A stretch of 64,000 nucleotides of DNA, from positions 1 to 64,000 of the forward strand of contig CAVVGE010000001.1 of assembly GCA_963747735.1 (NCBI GenBank), written 5' to 3'. Numbering within the stretch: the first letter of the stretch is position 1; every line of letters starts with the position of its first letter. Source of the stretch: AP-15 sp963747735. GTDB taxonomy: Bacteria; Pseudomonadota; Alphaproteobacteria; ATCC43930; CGMCC-115725. Shown piece by piece: positions 63,480-64,000 of the stretch. A program made the translations under genes and the position numbers. The notes under the pieces were generated by a model. That model was not told the origin of the DNA. It ran no database searches and saw only the letters and a program-made list of their open reading frames with translations.

Positions 63480-64000
63480 CGCCGCTCCAGCCCTGGGCTA
63501 GCCCGGGCTCGGGCCGGGCTCGGGCCGGGAAATCGGCCCAGCCGGCGGCGGTCAAGGCTTCGAGCGCCGGGAAGCGCGCCTTGTAAGCCATCTTCGGGCT
63601 CGCGCCGATCCAATAGCCGAGATAGACATGCGGCAGGCCGCGGCGGCGGCACTCCTCGACCAGCCACAAAATGCTCCAGCTGCCGAGGCTGCGCTTTGGC
63701 CGAAACGGATCGTAAAAGCTGTAGACGGCGGAGATGCCGTCATCGAGGAGATCGATCAACGATGCCGCGGCCAGGTTGCCCTCGCCGTCGCGGAGCTCGG
63801 CGATCCGGGTCCGCACCGGGCTGTCCTCGACCATGGCGCGGTAATCGGCCCAGCTCATCGTCGCCATGTCGCTGTCGCCGTGGCGCAGCCGCTGATAGGC
63901 CGTAAACAGGCGAAACTGCTCCGCGGTGGCTCGCGCCGGCGCGAGCGCCGTGTCGAGATCGCGATTGATATTGCGGATGCGCCGGGTCGAGCGGGTATGG
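63480..64000 (-). CDS. Bpt/Ate leucyl/arginyl-tRNA-protein transferase, partial
   Basis: The window end holds the C-terminal part of a Bpt/Ate protein: RNINRDLDTALAPARATAEQF, FTAYQRLRHGDSDM, SLIDLLDDGISAVYSFYDPF and LPHVYLGYWIGASPKMAYK. These enzymes attach Leu or Arg to proteins as an N-degron signal. The 5' end is outside. Past the family's usual end (near 63540) the frame meets a duplicated 11-base block and stays open far into pcaB in another frame (to 62698), so the natural stop is lost or hidden by an indel; the exact 3' end is not certain. Confidence 0.8.

Noticed and set aside
62698..63480. Open continuation of the Bpt/Ate frame into pcaB
   Set aside because: The continuation has shadow composition and lies inside an intact, conserved gene on the same strand; the natural protein should end near 63540.
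1..64000. tRNA, rRNA, riboswitch or origin
   Set aside because: I looked for conserved cores and cloverleaf arms in the gene-free stretches and saw none; without a folding tool small RNAs may be missed.

Overview
The window is high-GC DNA (mostly about two-thirds G+C by eye) with dense, short-spaced genes. The gene content (ZapE, RmuC, a DUF6494 protein, CaiB/BaiF CoA-transferases, Cox-type molybdoenzymes, a class III cyclase and a bacterial leucyl/arginyl-tRNA-protein transferase) points to an alphaproteobacterium of the Rhodospirillales/Rhizobiales kind. The order cannot be fixed from sequence alone. No rRNA, tRNA or CRISPR array was seen.

Layout. 0-4 kb: a TAT-exported transglutaminase-like protein, a uridine-kinase-like P-loop protein and a truncated downstream gene, then an IS3-family element inserted into a dispersed repeat that has matched terminal inverted repeats (a MITE-like 229-bp element; two half copies lie at 1-81 and 15985-16132). 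4-17.3 kb: an ADP-forming acyl-CoA synthetase carrying an in-frame palindromic repeat; a decayed ABC-ATPase + DUF4435 pair that resembles PARIS (AriA/AriB); a thiolase-fold protein with its DUF35 partner; a 205-bp triplicated leader; a GIY-YIG gene between palindromes; a TPP enzyme; a periplasmic binding protein; and a CoA-transferase. 17.3-23.1 kb: a wrecked accessory zone with a fused MNT/HEPN remnant, a penicillin-acylase-family enzyme, an MFS gene split into two opposed halves, and a Tox-REase-5-like toxin with an Imm52-like immunity gene. 23.2-33.6 kb: ordinary metabolism (threonine ammonia-lyase, MaoC, phosphoesterase, enoyl-CoA hydratase, CoA-transferase, LVIVD-type secreted protein, two tandem deacetylases, RRM protein, MBL-rhodanese, GNAT).

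33.6-38.4 kb is a second, less GC-rich accessory island: a TIGR02391 protein, a 54-aa secreted peptide, a frameshifted serine resolvase and a long AbiV-like protein. 38.4-43.7 kb is a minus-strand operon for a Gld-type ABC system (ATPase, permease, GldG-like, DUF4340, DUF1289, small exported protein). 44.3-53.9 kb holds housekeeping and small metabolic genes (agmatinase family, ZapE, RmuC, RidA, cupin, TadA, thioesterase, GATase, adenylate cyclase, MoaD/ThiS). 54.2-60.2 kb is a molybdenum hydroxylase operon (FAD subunit, 2Fe-2S subunit, two copies of the large subunit, the second with a 1-base frameshift). 60.4-64 kb holds ArfB, Fic, DUF1810, a PcaB-like lyase and the 3' part of a Bpt/Ate gene.

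How it works together. Most intact genes serve acyl-CoA, organic-acid and redox metabolism. The accessory genes are mainly defence or conflict genes, and most are broken by single-base shifts or in-frame stops. Because clean metabolic genes (DUF4340, large molybdoenzyme subunit) also carry 1-base shifts, some of these lesions may be sequencing indels rather than true decay. At least four families of palindromic or terminal-inverted repeats are scattered through the window, and several touch genes: they supply a stop codon, sit inside a domain, truncate a gene or may supply a ribosome binding site.
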